NCBI RefSeq assembly: GCF_001640025.1
Contig: NC_031674.1
Location: 4,588,001 to 4,652,000, forward strand
Source of the DNA: Sugiyamaella lignohabitans
Lineage: Eukaryota; Ascomycota; Dipodascomycetes; Dipodascales; Trichomonascaceae
Reading direction: 5' to 3'
Length of the DNA stretch: 64,000 nt
This document shows positions 29,702 to 39,401 of this stretch, piece after piece (the first letter of the stretch is position 1; every line of letters begins with the position of its first letter). Both the position numbers and the translations under genes were made by a program. Below the pieces are notes generated by a model. That model had not been told where the DNA came from. It searched no databases and saw nothing but the letters and a program-made list of their open reading frames with translations.

Positions 29702-29794
29702 CACCCGAGATGAGGGTCGAACTCACAATCTTCAGATTCCAACTTTTATCAAAGTGTAGAAGTCTAACGCGTTAACCAATTGCGCTACTCGGGC
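29702..29794 (-). tRNA. tRNA-Arg(TCT) with intron, copy 2
   Basis: The mature sequence is the same as the copy at 29130, on the opposite strand. The intron is 19 bases and differs at its 5' end (CACTTTGATAAAAG... versus TGCTTGATAAAAG...). A run of seven T follows on the minus strand. Confidence 0.9.
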
Positions 29795-30829
29795 AGGAAA
29801 ATTTTGTGTTTGCAGGCCGTTATGCACTTTTGATTTAAGGTCGCATAACCGCCTAACCCGATGCATGAGCGCCGTTAGGACATTTTAATAGCATGTACCC
29901 TAGACGACGAGTGCATGCTGCAACCGGGTACAGATCAGAAAGGGCTCAACACCAATAGAGCTCTTAGAAAAGCGAAGTAATCATGATTGGCAATCTATTT
30001 TCTCGGCAATGCTAACCTCGCATTGTCGGCTTTTTAGATATTGCTTATCAGGATTAGCATTTTCTCCCTCTCGTTTTCACCATGGTAGTTGGCCAGTTTC
30101 TTATGCAAACGCTCTCGGATAAAAATATTTTTATAGAATACACTTCCAAGTTACATTTTATTACTAATAATTACTCTGGGTTAGAAAAATTGGTGTTGTA
30201 AAATTCACCGATAGTTCTTGCCCCACCTGTAGGGCGCGCTCCTTCCATACGCCAAAAGTGCGGACCGTAACCGAGGAAACGGCTGAACTTTTACCAACAT
30301 GGTGATATGGGCAAGGGCTTTAGGTACAGTACACGGAGCTCGGACAGTTAACAACTAATGATGAGATAAAGATTTACTCAAGCTCTAGTGGGGTGGCAAC
30401 GGTTCTGAATTAGTATCACTGGCAGTGGAGCTTACATAAACATTTAGATTCCATCTTCAGCAGGGACGGTCGAGAATTAAAGGAGCTTTTAGCCAGATAT
30501 TTAAGAACCAACAAAGATTTCGTGGCTAGTTCAATATCTGTTACCGATATTAAATACCAGCTTATAATCGGGCAGTGCTGTGCCTTTTAATGATCGCAAC
30601 TAGTGAACGTCAATTACAGTGGCATTAGTCCTACTGAATCGACTGTTGAGTGATTAAATATTGAAAATTCTGGTAACTTGTACTCGAGACTGCGAAGCTC
30701 GAATTGTTCACAGTTTTGCTATATCTCGTGGTACAATCGGTGCTACTGCTGGCGGGTTATCGCTGAGACATCTCACAGATTTATATCTGCATTACTACAG
30801 GTTCGATATTTTGAAAACATTTCGGTGCA
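29795..30829. other. Long upstream region of the Zn2Cys6 gene
   Basis: About 1 kb with no supported gene; presumably the regulator's promoter and leader. An open frame at 30678 (+) overlaps the real start in another phase and is not credible. Confidence 0.35.
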
Positions 30830-33334
30830 ATGTCTTCTGACGAAGAGATGGAAATACCTCACGGTGCTGAAGATGTGGGAGGATCAAGAGAAGACGTGTC
30901 ACATTCAAAAGGTAATGAAAACAATGGCGGAGCTTCTTCCATGGCTAAGCGCCATGTGGCCTGCTCATTATGTCGTAAACGAAAGTTGAAATGCGATGGA
31001 AAACGACCAAAGTGCTCGACTTGTGCCAAACAGAATCATATTTGTGAATATACTGAGACATTCCGTAAGGCGGGTCCACGGAGAGGTTATGTCAAGACGT
31101 TAGAACAGAGAGTGAGCCAGCTGGAACAAATGCTAGCAGAAGCTACTACAAGAACATCTGTAGCACCGGTCAAGGCAGAATCTGCTATGCTTGATAATGA
31201 CGACGACAATAATCCAGATAGTACATATAATATCGGAGCAGGCGATGTTTCGGTAGGTAGTGCCGGTCATGGGGTTGGTGGTGCTATCACATCTGGACTT
31301 GGCATTCCAGTCGATCCAACTGAAAGCATTCTGAACGGCAATGAAAAAGGTTCTACTAATCCAGTTATTTTTAATGGTACTCAAGGCGATAATATTAACG
31401 GTATTGTCGGCTCTCTGGATCTGGACTGTAGAAATGATTTTTTGAATGGCCCCTACGATATGCAAATATCAAGCCTGAACATGGATGAGGCGCTACCCCC
31501 CGATGAAATGATTAAAGAGCTTCTTGAGATGTATTTCAATGGGTTGAATCGAATGATTCCATTAATTGATCGCACTAGATTTATGACAAGAATGTCACTA
31601 GTGCCCTCACAAAGACCAAAATTATTCCTACAATACGCCATTTTCCTAAAAGCAGCATGTACATCGGATAAGTACACATCATTAACACCTCTTTTTTACA
31701 AGCGCGCATGCAAATACATGAACAAGGCAGAGACGAGTTCAAGATTCAGAGATGTTGCCAGTGTGGAGTATGTACAAGCATCGGTTTTGATTAGCACATT
31801 TGAGTATAGAAATGCGCTATTTCCACAGGCATGGCTAAGAGTCGGTTCGACAATGCGGGCTTGTCAAATGCTTAATATGCATGTGGTAGATGTGGACACT
31901 TTTGATACTAATTCTGATGAGGTAACAATGTCAGACTCTGCAGTTATTGATGAAATCAGACGGACATATTGGGTAGCAGTCTTGTGTGATCGAACTGCAT
32001 CGGCTGGAACTGGCTGGCCCTGCATATCAAACACTGACGATATCTTTACGAAAATACCGCTTGATGATAGTGCAATTGATACTGGTGGAAAGTCGAGACT
32101 AGTGTCTTTTGAAAGTATATTTCGCAATCCTGATATTCTTGCTCGATATAAAGGTTCAAGACTGATAATATACATCTTGTACTCGGAATGTCAGTATGAG
32201 ATTGCGAAACTAATAATGTTTCCTCGTAAAGAAAACGATCTTTCTGCAACTGGTTCTTGGATGGCACAGTATACCCGAATTGATAATCTTCTGTCCTCAC
32301 TGATATTTGTTTTGGATCCAGTTCCAGCAAGTGATGAATCTCCTGATCGTAATCTGATTATTAATGTGCATCTCATGGTCCATACGGCAATTCTGTGTCT
32401 TAACAAGTGTGCATTATTGGGGTTGCAAAACTCGCCAGATCTGGTGCGATTATTCAGACGTGAAGAGCTGCTTCAACGATGCGCTAATGCAGCAACTGAA
32501 ATTACGCTTTTGATCCGTATGTCACGAGATATTTCCAGCATTAGTGCTCACCCTATTCTCACGTTTGTCATTTATACATGTGCTCGGTTCTTTTTGACGG
32601 CAGTTCAGTCTGGTGCTGCTGAGTTCAAACGATTTAAAGTACATCTTGATTTTCTGATCACAACTCTTCGTATAATGAGGGTTACCATGCCCATGGCACA
32701 AATGTTCTGTGACAGTATAGTTACTGCGGCAGGCGAGATGTTCAAGAATAAGCCCGCTCCAGATGTCAACAGCAAACTACCGCCAAACTGCCTTTGGCCT
32801 GAACCTGATATTCGCCCCGATACAATGAGACGGGAAGAGGAATTAGACACTCCGCAAAGCATGAGCAGTACAGGTACGAGTAATGGTATGAGCATAGCAT
32901 TAGGTGCGCCAGGAGAGTATAGCGGTGGCTTTTTCCACCATAGTGAGACTAAGCATCGATATGGTAACAGAAACAAAACCGATAGTAACTCTGCCAACAG
33001 TGTTAGTAGTCAACCATATTCGATACCAAGTGTGAATTCAACCAGGTCTCCTGAAGATATCAATACATCGTCGAGTTCAATCTCGGATGAGTTCGGTCAC
33101 CTACATTCTCAAAACACCGCACCGACATCGAACGATAGCGGCGACAGCTCAAGTTACCTCCCTTCTGGGCTTACTCCATTAACTGGTACCCCGGATGCTA
33201 GTGGACTGGCCGGTCTGGCTTCAATTCCCGTCACTACACCATCTGGAAACGGTTTCCCAGTAGGTCTGGATTGGTCTTCTCTAATGACTACAGAAGCCAT
33301 GTGGAATGATATCCTGTCGTCAACCAATAAATAA
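30830..33334 (+). CDS. Zn(II)2Cys6 transcription factor
   Basis: An 834-residue fungal-type regulator. The binuclear zinc cluster is at residues 45-72 with spacing C-x2-C-x6-C-x6-C-x2-C-x6-C (Cys45, 48, 55, 62, 65, 72), followed by a linker PRRGYVKTLEQ and a short coiled coil (about 85-107), as in DNA-binding homodimers of the Gal4 class. Residues about 225-620 look like the fungal-specific middle homology region (LLEMYFNGLNRMIPLIDRTRF, RMIYWVA-like DEIRRTYWVAVLCDR). The C-terminal 190 residues are Ser/Thr/Asn/Gly-rich, a likely activation region. It would bind CGG half-sites. The GYVKTLEQRVSQLE motif resembles the XlnR/Cat8-like branches, but target pathway cannot be named from sequence alone. 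Confidence 0.85.
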   Translation: MSSDEEMEIPHGAEDVGGSREDVSHSKGNENNGGASSMAKRHVACSLCRKRKLKCDGKRPKCSTCAKQNHICEYTETFRKAGPRRGYVKTLEQRVSQLEQMLAEATTRTSVAPVKAESAMLDNDDDNNPDSTYNIGAGDVSVGSAGHGVGGAITSGLGIPVDPTESILNGNEKGSTNPVIFNGTQGDNINGIVGSLDLDCRNDFLNGPYDMQISSLNMDEALPPDEMIKELLEMYFNGLNRMIPLIDRTRFMTRMSLVPSQRPKLFLQYAIFLKAACTSDKYTSLTPLFYKRACKYMNKAETSSRFRDVASVEYVQASVLISTFEYRNALFPQAWLRVGSTMRACQMLNMHVVDVDTFDTNSDEVTMSDSAVIDEIRRTYWVAVLCDRTASAGTGWPCISNTDDIFTKIPLDDSAIDTGGKSRLVSFESIFRNPDILARYKGSRLIIYILYSECQYEIAKLIMFPRKENDLSATGSWMAQYTRIDNLLSSLIFVLDPVPASDESPDRNLIINVHLMVHTAILCLNKCALLGLQNSPDLVRLFRREELLQRCANAATEITLLIRMSRDISSISAHPILTFVIYTCARFFLTAVQSGAAEFKRFKVHLDFLITTLRIMRVTMPMAQMFCDSIVTAAGEMFKNKPAPDVNSKLPPNCLWPEPDIRPDTMRREEELDTPQSMSSTGTSNGMSIALGAPGEYSGGFFHHSETKHRYGNRNKTDSNSANSVSSQPYSIPSVNSTRSPEDINTSSSSISDEFGHLHSQNTAPTSNDSGDSSSYLPSGLTPLTGTPDASGLAGLASIPVTTPSGNGFPVGLDWSSLMTTEAMWNDILSSTNK

Positions 33335-34149
33335 GCTGCAGGATATGTCATGTACTTGTTTAATATTTATTTAAATTTAAATTTACTTATTAACTTGTGA
33401 TTGAACATATAAATGTTCTGCGGTAAATAGCAGATTGGGCCCTGCCTCAAGATGCTATCTATGCTTTAGGAGGTGCTAAAGCGATGCAGAAGATGGTCGG
33501 TTCTCAACAATATTTTTCGCCGATCATGCCCCACATATATCTCAACGGTCGCTCATCGCTGAGCACGTTGCTGGGAGACGTAACACTATTCTTTTCTGAC
33601 TGGTTCACTTAGTTACTTTTGTTTATAGATAATGAATGATGACATATACAAATACGGAAATAAAAGATTGCTAATATATATGAATGATAGTCTCGCCTTT
33701 AACGCCATTTGTTCAAGCAACCAGTTCAATCAGTAGTATTCATATATTTTAGCCTTTGCATGGTGTGTACAGATTGAAAAAACTAAGCCGCTGCATCCAG
33801 CCATTGACGTTATCGGAACTGCACATACAAGCGCACTGGCGTTAGTAAGTTTAGTCCCTCCTGCCGCTTTATACCGACTTGCTTAAATTGACATCATTCT
33901 CATTATTTTGAAATAAAGTCTGTCTACAGGACTAATAAGACGCAGCGGTATAGTTGATTTCTTTTTAAACTTTTGGTGGTTTTTCCAGTATATTTCATTG
34001 TGGTTATAATCAGACCTTATTGAGTCTTGAATAGTCAACCTTGGAGAATCTCGGCACTTGGTTTTGAGACTTGCGTTTCATCCGACTGCCGACAAGAGCA
34101 TATTTTCTCGTTCCTAATAAGTTTGTACTAAAATCACGAACTTACAAAA
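33335..34149. other. Intergenic region Zn2Cys6 gene / IZH3
   Basis: About 815 bases, AT-rich near the 3' end of the regulator. No gene or clear motif is supported. Confidence 0.35.
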
Positions 34150-35589
34150 ATGTCGTCGACAGCGGTTCCCAAAACACAGCTAGCTCATAGAAGAAAGCCT
34201 TCGACACCCCCTCCTGTCGACTCGGATAACCTTGAAGAGATAATTCTACACAAACTAGACTCATTTTTATATAAGCTCGAAACAAAGCTAGATCGCTTTG
34301 AAGCGTTTGGCTTACAGAAGCTCAGTCAAGTAGACGAGAGTGTCCAACACGCTTATGATGTACTAGTTAAAGTGAGAAAAGGTGTCATAGGTGAAGGGTG
34401 GAGAAAAGCCGAGGCTTTAGTCAAGATTATTGAAGATAACTATGAAGCTATGGCAGGCCAAGCTATCAGCGATGAAGACGATGATCAAGAAAATAAAGAT
34501 AAGACTTTGAGACCGAAAAAGCAGAAGGTTAACTCGAAGACTACTAAGGAATCTGCTGATGAAAATGCATCCAACGGAGGGCTTGGTGTGCCATCTATAG
34601 CGGCTGTTACTTCTACTTCTACTTATAACAGAGTCTCGGAGGTACTAGGACACTTGGAGACCAAACTCCAGGATGTCGAGGAAAAGTATTCTTATCTTCT
34701 CGATAGTCACACCCTTTCGACTGCCGTTGCTACGGCCCTCCATGCTGCCAAGTCTAGGCTCCTCACATATGATGAACTTCCTGTTGAATGGCGCGAAAAC
34801 CCATATATCATCCGAGGATACCGGTTCTATAAGGGGTACATGGACTGTATCTACAGTCTTGTCAAAGTCCATAACGAGACATGCAATATCTGGACCCATG
34901 TTATTGGATTTTTTGTGATGCTGTCTCTGGCTTTTTTTCATCTACCCCATACATTATCTTGGAAAGACTCGTCAGTTTACGACAAGCTTACAATGATTGT
35001 ATTCTTAGTGGCTGCTATGAAGTGTTTGGTTTGTTCGGCTGTGTGGCATACATTTAACGGAATCGCACATCTGCCAGCTAAAAATAAGTTTGCCTGTGTT
35101 GATTATACCGGAATCACTGTTTTAATTGCTGCTTCTATTCTCACCACTGAATACACTGCACTTTATTGCAAACCTTTTGCTAGAAACGTTTACATGGCGG
35201 TGACAGCTCTATCTGGTCTGGGGGGAGCTGCTTTTACATGGGATCCGAAATTTGATAGCCCCGAAGCACGTGGACAAAGAATCATTTTCTTTGTAGGATT
35301 CGCTGTTGCTGGCTTACTAGGGTTTCTACATGCGTCGGTATATCATGGTCTCTTGTCGACGTTCTTTTTCTATCTACCGGTATTCAAAAGCTTGTTCTGT
35401 TACTGCCTGGGAGTAGTAGTGTATGCCTTTCTAATTCCTGAAAGATGGTTCCCCGGTACCATATTTGACTTTTTTGGAATGTCGCACAATCTGTGGCACA
35501 TTTGCGTTTTCGGTGGTATTTATTATCACTATGTAGCCACTGTAAACCTTCTTGAGGGCGCCCATGCCTTTAGCTGTTCAGCTCACTAA
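34150..35589 (+). CDS. IZH3: PAQR-family membrane protein (IZH3-like)
   Basis: A 479-residue protein. The N-terminal 210 residues are charged and helical (cytosolic), which sets Izh3 apart from the shorter Izh1/2/4. The C-terminal half has seven membrane segments with PAQR signatures: VHNETCNIWTHVIG, a His in SAVWHTFNG, an Asp in FACVDYTGI and the terminal MSHNLWHICVFGG. These His/Asp/His residues bind zinc in adiponectin-receptor-type proteins, which have ceramidase-like activity. In yeast IZH genes influence zinc and sterol homeostasis. The length is close to S. cerevisiae Izh3 (543). No intron is needed. It is convergent with a small two-exon gene (stops about 90 bases apart). Confidence 0.9.
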   Translation: MSSTAVPKTQLAHRRKPSTPPPVDSDNLEEIILHKLDSFLYKLETKLDRFEAFGLQKLSQVDESVQHAYDVLVKVRKGVIGEGWRKAEALVKIIEDNYEAMAGQAISDEDDDQENKDKTLRPKKQKVNSKTTKESADENASNGGLGVPSIAAVTSTSTYNRVSEVLGHLETKLQDVEEKYSYLLDSHTLSTAVATALHAAKSRLLTYDELPVEWRENPYIIRGYRFYKGYMDCIYSLVKVHNETCNIWTHVIGFFVMLSLAFFHLPHTLSWKDSSVYDKLTMIVFLVAAMKCLVCSAVWHTFNGIAHLPAKNKFACVDYTGITVLIAASILTTEYTALYCKPFARNVYMAVTALSGLGGAAFTWDPKFDSPEARGQRIIFFVGFAVAGLLGFLHASVYHGLLSTFFFYLPVFKSLFCYCLGVVVYAFLIPERWFPGTIFDFFGMSHNLWHICVFGGIYYHYVATVNLLEGAHAFSCSAH

Positions 35590-35680
35590 ATATTTTGCAT
35601 CATATATAATACCATACAACTTCAATAAACAATTGCATTTAAATTCAAAACAAGCACTTAACATGAGATTATATAATTCT

Positions 35681-36111
35681 TTATTTACGTTGTTGCTCAA
35701 CTAGTAGCACTAACTCGTCCTTCACAGTATCCTCAGATGGAAACAAATATCTCTGAACAAAGTTAGTACAAGAATGTGGCCGGTCGCCTTGCCATTAGGC
35801 TCGATCTTTTGGCCTAATACTCAAAAGCCGTATATAAGGCCATCCCGATCCTGGATATCTTAACTTACCTTTGAAAGCCAGGATCTAAGCTCGTCGATTG
35901 TCCATTGAGCAGGTTCACCGGCTGGCTCTGAGGTGTCAATAGTCTCATCTTTAAGAGCCACCTTGGATTTACGCTTCCCTGTTGGAATGCTGGGACTCGT
36001 GGTAGTGGTGGTGGCAAGTACGATTCCAGTGGCGACGACCACAAGGGCACTGAAGCCAATAATCAAGGATTTGGAATGTGACGAGATAGTCTTATCAATT
36101 AAAGTTGGCAT
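35681..36111 (-). CDS. Small single-pass membrane protein with SAP/Ish1-like motif, two exons
   Basis: Exons (minus strand) 36111-35869 and 35752-35681 give 104 residues. The 116-base intron has a GTAAGT donor, TACTAAC branch point and TTCAG acceptor, phase 0. Without splicing the frame stops after two intron codons. Residues about 16-36 form a membrane segment (SLIIGFSALVVVATGIVLA). Residues about 68-100 read QWTIDELRSWLSK-RYLFPSEDTVKDELVLLV, which resembles the SAP/HeH-like repeat found in Ish1/Msc1 proteins (W..DLR.WL ... R..LL.LV). The splice falls within this motif and joins its two helices, supporting the model. Cellular location (mitochondrial, ER or nuclear envelope) and role are unknown. 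The class assignment is by motif only. Confidence 0.65.
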
Positions 36112-36319
36112 TTCGATTTTCAGAGACCTTTCTTAATAGAAATTTACTTTGTTAAAAGATAATTAGGTCTGTCGACCGATACCAATTTCCTGTATCAGTC
36201 ACAGGCATGTTCTTCGACCTCATGCACGATTTAAGCGGCTCATCACGAGAAATCACATACCTAGTATTAATACCGAGAGATATAATCTTCAATTGCTATG
36301 AGTAAAAATAATTGCACGA

Positions 36320-37432
36320 ATGTCTTCAGTAACATATAAAGAAACGATCCAAGCAGCCGGTCATGAAGGTGCCATGGAGTCTGCCGATGGGGTGCTGTTC
36401 CTTAAACCGACCTGTCAACAGGAGTTAGACTTCTATACGTCGATTGCTACGAAGGAGGAGTGGTTGAATATAACATGTAAATTTATGGGGACTCTCACTG
36501 AGCAAACAATCAGAGAAGAGTATGAAGGCGAGTTTTCAGAAACAAATTCAAACTTTGGCAATACCAGCAATTTGAAGCAACTTAAAACCGATGACAGTCT
36601 GCGGACCTTACAGTCGATAGTTGAAGAGGCCGAGAAAGCACAGGACATCACAAAAATTCAAAATTATATGACAAGCTCTAAAAGCTCAACATTAGTATTG
36701 GAGAATGCTCTTCATGGATTTACACAACCATGTATATTGGATGCAAAATTGGGGTCACAATTGTGGGACAGTGAAGCGTCTACAGAAAAGAGGGAGAGGT
36801 TGGATCAGGTGTCGAGGACAACAACAAGTGGTTCCCTAGGGGTCCGGATAGCAGGAATGTCTCTCTATAATCCATTGTCTAAAGAACGTATATCTTATGG
36901 CAAGCAATATGGCCGGAGTATGAGACAGGACGAAGTAATTGCGGGGTTCAGCGAATATTTTTTTGACAGGGAACGGTTTCTCAATACACATATTAGTGGT
37001 GAGAGTACCCGACCCAATGATAATGGACCATTCCAGTCAATTATAGATGAAGAAAAAAAAAGGGTACTTTGCCATCATATATTGGACGAGCTGCAGTATA
37101 TCTTCGAAGTGGTGTCGACGTCTGACGTGCGTATGATATCGGCTAGCGTGCTGATCATATATGAAGGCGATGAGGATGCGTTCGAGCAGAAGCTCGCCCT
37201 GGGAAATTCCATGGCTGAAGAAGCTGAAGAATACAAAAGGTCTGTAACGGAAGGTGATGAGTCGGACGAGGAAGACCTAGATCACCCGGTTCTATTTCGA
37301 GTAAAACTTATCGATTTTGCACATTCTAGATTTACTCCAGATTCTGGCCCAGATGCAAATTCCCTGCAGGGTCTGGAGTCCCTGATACGGATATTCTCCG
37401 AATTAGAGAAGAAATACACAGAAGAGGATTAG
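36320..37432 (+). CDS. ARG82: Inositol polyphosphate multikinase
   Basis: A 370-residue IPK-family kinase. PCILDAKLG (residues 137-145) is the PxxxDxKxG catalytic signature, followed by TTTSGSLGVRIAGMSLYN, characteristic of fungal Arg82/Ipk2. An acidic loop (about 305-320) precedes VKLIDFAHSRFTP, the metal-binding SLL/IDF region. In yeast this enzyme phosphorylates IP3 to IP4 and IP5, feeding pyrophosphate synthesis, and supports ArgR-Mcm1 control of arginine genes; it acts in the nucleus. The length is close to S. cerevisiae Arg82 (355). There is no intron. It is divergent from the small SAP-like gene, with about 210 bases between starts. Confidence 0.92.
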   Translation: MSSVTYKETIQAAGHEGAMESADGVLFLKPTCQQELDFYTSIATKEEWLNITCKFMGTLTEQTIREEYEGEFSETNSNFGNTSNLKQLKTDDSLRTLQSIVEEAEKAQDITKIQNYMTSSKSSTLVLENALHGFTQPCILDAKLGSQLWDSEASTEKRERLDQVSRTTTSGSLGVRIAGMSLYNPLSKERISYGKQYGRSMRQDEVIAGFSEYFFDRERFLNTHISGESTRPNDNGPFQSIIDEEKKRVLCHHILDELQYIFEVVSTSDVRMISASVLIIYEGDEDAFEQKLALGNSMAEEAEEYKRSVTEGDESDEEDLDHPVLFRVKLIDFAHSRFTPDSGPDANSLQGLESLIRIFSELEKKYTEED

Positions 37433-37547
37433 AATACCATCCCTGCGCCAATATTCAGCTAGCTATTAATATCGTATCGGGCACTGATTAAGCTATTTTT
37501 TTGTACTCATATCCATAGGGATAGCTATGATTTAAAGCTGGCAGTAC

Positions 37548-37575
37548 TGACCCTGCATACGCATACGCAGGGTCA
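37548..37575. repeat. Perfect 9-bp inverted repeat (hairpin)
   Basis: TGACCCTGC (37548-37556) and GCAGGGTCA (37567-37575) are perfect inverted arms around a 10-base loop that contains GCATAC-type repeats. It lies between the ARG82 stop and RPL38, about 20 bases before a CACGTG box. It could be a binding site for a dimeric protein or simply a local palindrome. Confidence 0.5.
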
Positions 37576-37590
37576 ATCTACTTTATCATA

Positions 37591-37603
37591 CATATCACGT
37601 GAG
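37591..37603 (+). promoter_or_regulatory. Cbf1-type CACGTG box upstream of RPL38
   Basis: CATATCACGTGAG, 157-169 bases before the RPL38 ATG. The same 13 bases occur upstream of RPL31 at 50623-50635. Confidence 0.5.
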
Positions 37604-37759
37604 TTATCATTTATTGCCTAAATAGGAAGTGAAGTCACAGTTTCACCGTCAAACTTCAAACAATTGCACTCAAGCGTGGAAGCATATACTCCCGCACATA
37701 GTGAATATCATTGTGAACCTTGTATTTGCCTACCACAAGTAATCAAGAATAATCAAAAA

Positions 37760-38146
37760 ATGCCTGTAAGTACTCTTGATATATTGGACTGATAATTCAG
37801 CAGTACGATTCGAATTAAAGCTGTCTTATTGCAGTCGAAGTTTTAATGCCTGGTCACTGTTTTATGCGGTTGATTCTGATTTCTTTACACAGTTCACTAA
37901 CCCATGTAACAGAAGGAACTCAAAGACATCAAGCTCTTCCTCGAGCTCGCTCGTAGAAAGGACGTTAGATCTGCCACCATCAAGAAGAACGCTGCTCAAA
38001 CCAAGTTCAAGATTAGAGGATCCAGATACCTTTACACCTTAGTCGTCAAGGACCAAGAGAAGGCTCAAAAGCTCATCCACTCTCTCCCCCCTGGACTCAA
38101 GACCACTGAGATCAAGAACAAGCAACCTAAGAAGGCCACCAACTAA
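37760..38146 (+). CDS. RPL38: 60S ribosomal protein eL38, two exons
   Basis: Exon 1 (37760-37765) has just two codons, ATG CCT. A 147-base intron (GTAAGT donor, CACTAAC branch point, AACAG acceptor) leads to exon 2 (37913-38146). The 79-residue product reads [19 protein letters not shown]..., with [16 protein letters not shown] and [10 protein letters not shown], unmistakably eL38. It sits in the large ribosomal subunit near rRNA expansion segments. Exon 2 uses the C-ending, optimal-looking codons of highly expressed yeast genes, unlike its neighbours. The Cbf1-like box and hairpin lie upstream. Confidence 0.96.
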
Positions 38147-38765
38147 GTTTAATGACGGCTTGCAATGATTTATATTCTATTATCTTTTCTTATTCATGTT
38201 CAGTAATGGTGGATTATCTGAGTTAGGAAGAGCTCCCAACTTGGGTTCTGTCTAGCAAAAAAAACTCAAAAATTGGTTACAGAGTAACTAAATGTGTATA
38301 TAATGTATTAGATATATACGGCACTATCTAAGTTCTGTTGAGACCTCAGGTCAGGCGCTGCCTGGTTAGTCGAGTTGACGTGGTTGGACACAGGCTCAAA
38401 TGCTTAGTGTTGGCAATGTCACATGCCTGTTGAGTACTATTTCACATGCTGTAGTAGTTTTCATGTGCGATCTAGAAGATGCTATCAAGTTAACAACAAC
38501 GCGCCTCCCGGGCTTGAAGCATGTGTCGGGATAGCCTTGCTAGCCCATCGATGCCATCAGCAGCACTACTTCAAGCATTGACAGCTTTCAACGAAGCGGT
38601 GTTTATCCGGCCGAGGATGTGGGGTAAACCCCATATTTTGTAGGGATGCCCACATAATTCGGCCTATAGTTACTCCACTAAACTCCGAACAAACATCTTA
38701 TAAGAAGTCTAATTCTTGTCAGAAGAACAACTCCATTGACTCTTCATCCATCTCTTAGAATTAAA
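38147..38765. other. Intergenic region RPL38 / DUF2470 gene
   Basis: About 620 bases. Besides the perfect UAS-INO at 38439-38448 there are two more E-box-like cores (CACATG at 38420-38425 and CATGTG near 38465). The region is CG-richer around 38500-38620. No gene is supported. Confidence 0.4.
38439..38448 (-). promoter_or_regulatory. Perfect UAS-INO consensus
   Basis: ATTTCACATG here is CATGTGAAAT on the minus strand, a ten-of-ten match to the Ino2/Ino4 element, about 320 bases before the DUF2470-type gene. A flanking CACATG lies 14 bases to the left. Confidence 0.55.
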
Positions 38766-39401
38766 ATGTCGGATTCAGAAAAATCAAGGATCATTGAGCA
38801 TATGAACAAGGATCACAAGTTCAGTCTTTTTGACTATCTTGAACATCACAAGGGAGTAAAGCTGAATAGATCTAGTGATGATATAAAGATGACTGATATT
38901 TCACTCAAATCAGTAGAATTAAACTACCGCAAGAAAGGGTGGGATTGGACTCAAGAGAACATCCCCATTGTGCCGGCAATGAGCTCTCTATCCGATGCAA
39001 GACAATCACTTGTTCTTATGGCTAAGGAATCTGCAGGGGCTCTGGGGTACTCAGCTTTTAGAGTGAAATCATTCACGCCAATTCGACCTTTCAGACCTGA
39101 TATTGTTTTTGCACTTGCAATGCCATTTTTTATTGTATTGAATTTGTCGCCGGACTTGATACTTCCTTACATATATAAGCTATGGCCACAATTGGGTGCT
39201 TTCTTAAAAGACAGAGCGGCGGGGATCCTTTATGCTATTATTGGGATTCATTTTGTGGAGGCATATGCTTTGATGAGGCCCCGCCTCAACAAGTATCGCG
39301 TACCGTATCCTGCTCGTCTGTTTTGGTACATTGCTGGTTTCGTTGAAGGATTTCCAGCTCTCTCCAGATTCGATGCCGAAGTTTCTCGCGTTAGTCACTA
39401 A
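38766..39401 (+). CDS. DUF2470 domain membrane protein
   Basis: A 211-residue protein. The ATG at 38766 starts MSDSEKSRIIEHMNKDHKFSLFDYLEHH, the opening of the DUF2470 fold found at the C-terminus of haem-utilisation HugZ-like proteins and at the N-terminus of a fungal membrane-protein family. Residues about 1-110 are soluble. The C-terminal half has two to three hydrophobic segments (IVFALAMPFFIVLNLSPDLI, AAGILYAIIGIHFVEAYALM and LFWYIAGFVEGFPAL). Function of the fungal family is unknown to me. A perfect inositol-type UAS in its promoter suggests a link to membrane-lipid status. It has no S. cerevisiae counterpart I can name. Confidence 0.75.
   Translation: MSDSEKSRIIEHMNKDHKFSLFDYLEHHKGVKLNRSSDDIKMTDISLKSVELNYRKKGWDWTQENIPIVPAMSSLSDARQSLVLMAKESAGALGYSAFRVKSFTPIRPFRPDIVFALAMPFFIVLNLSPDLILPYIYKLWPQLGAFLKDRAAGILYAIIGIHFVEAYALMRPRLNKYRVPYPARLFWYIAGFVEGFPALSRFDAEVSRVSH

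Noticed and set aside
28838..29794. Possible LTR or transposon remnant at the tRNA cluster
   Set aside because: tRNA neighbourhoods often hold LTRs, but I saw no TG...CA ends, target duplication or coding remnant.
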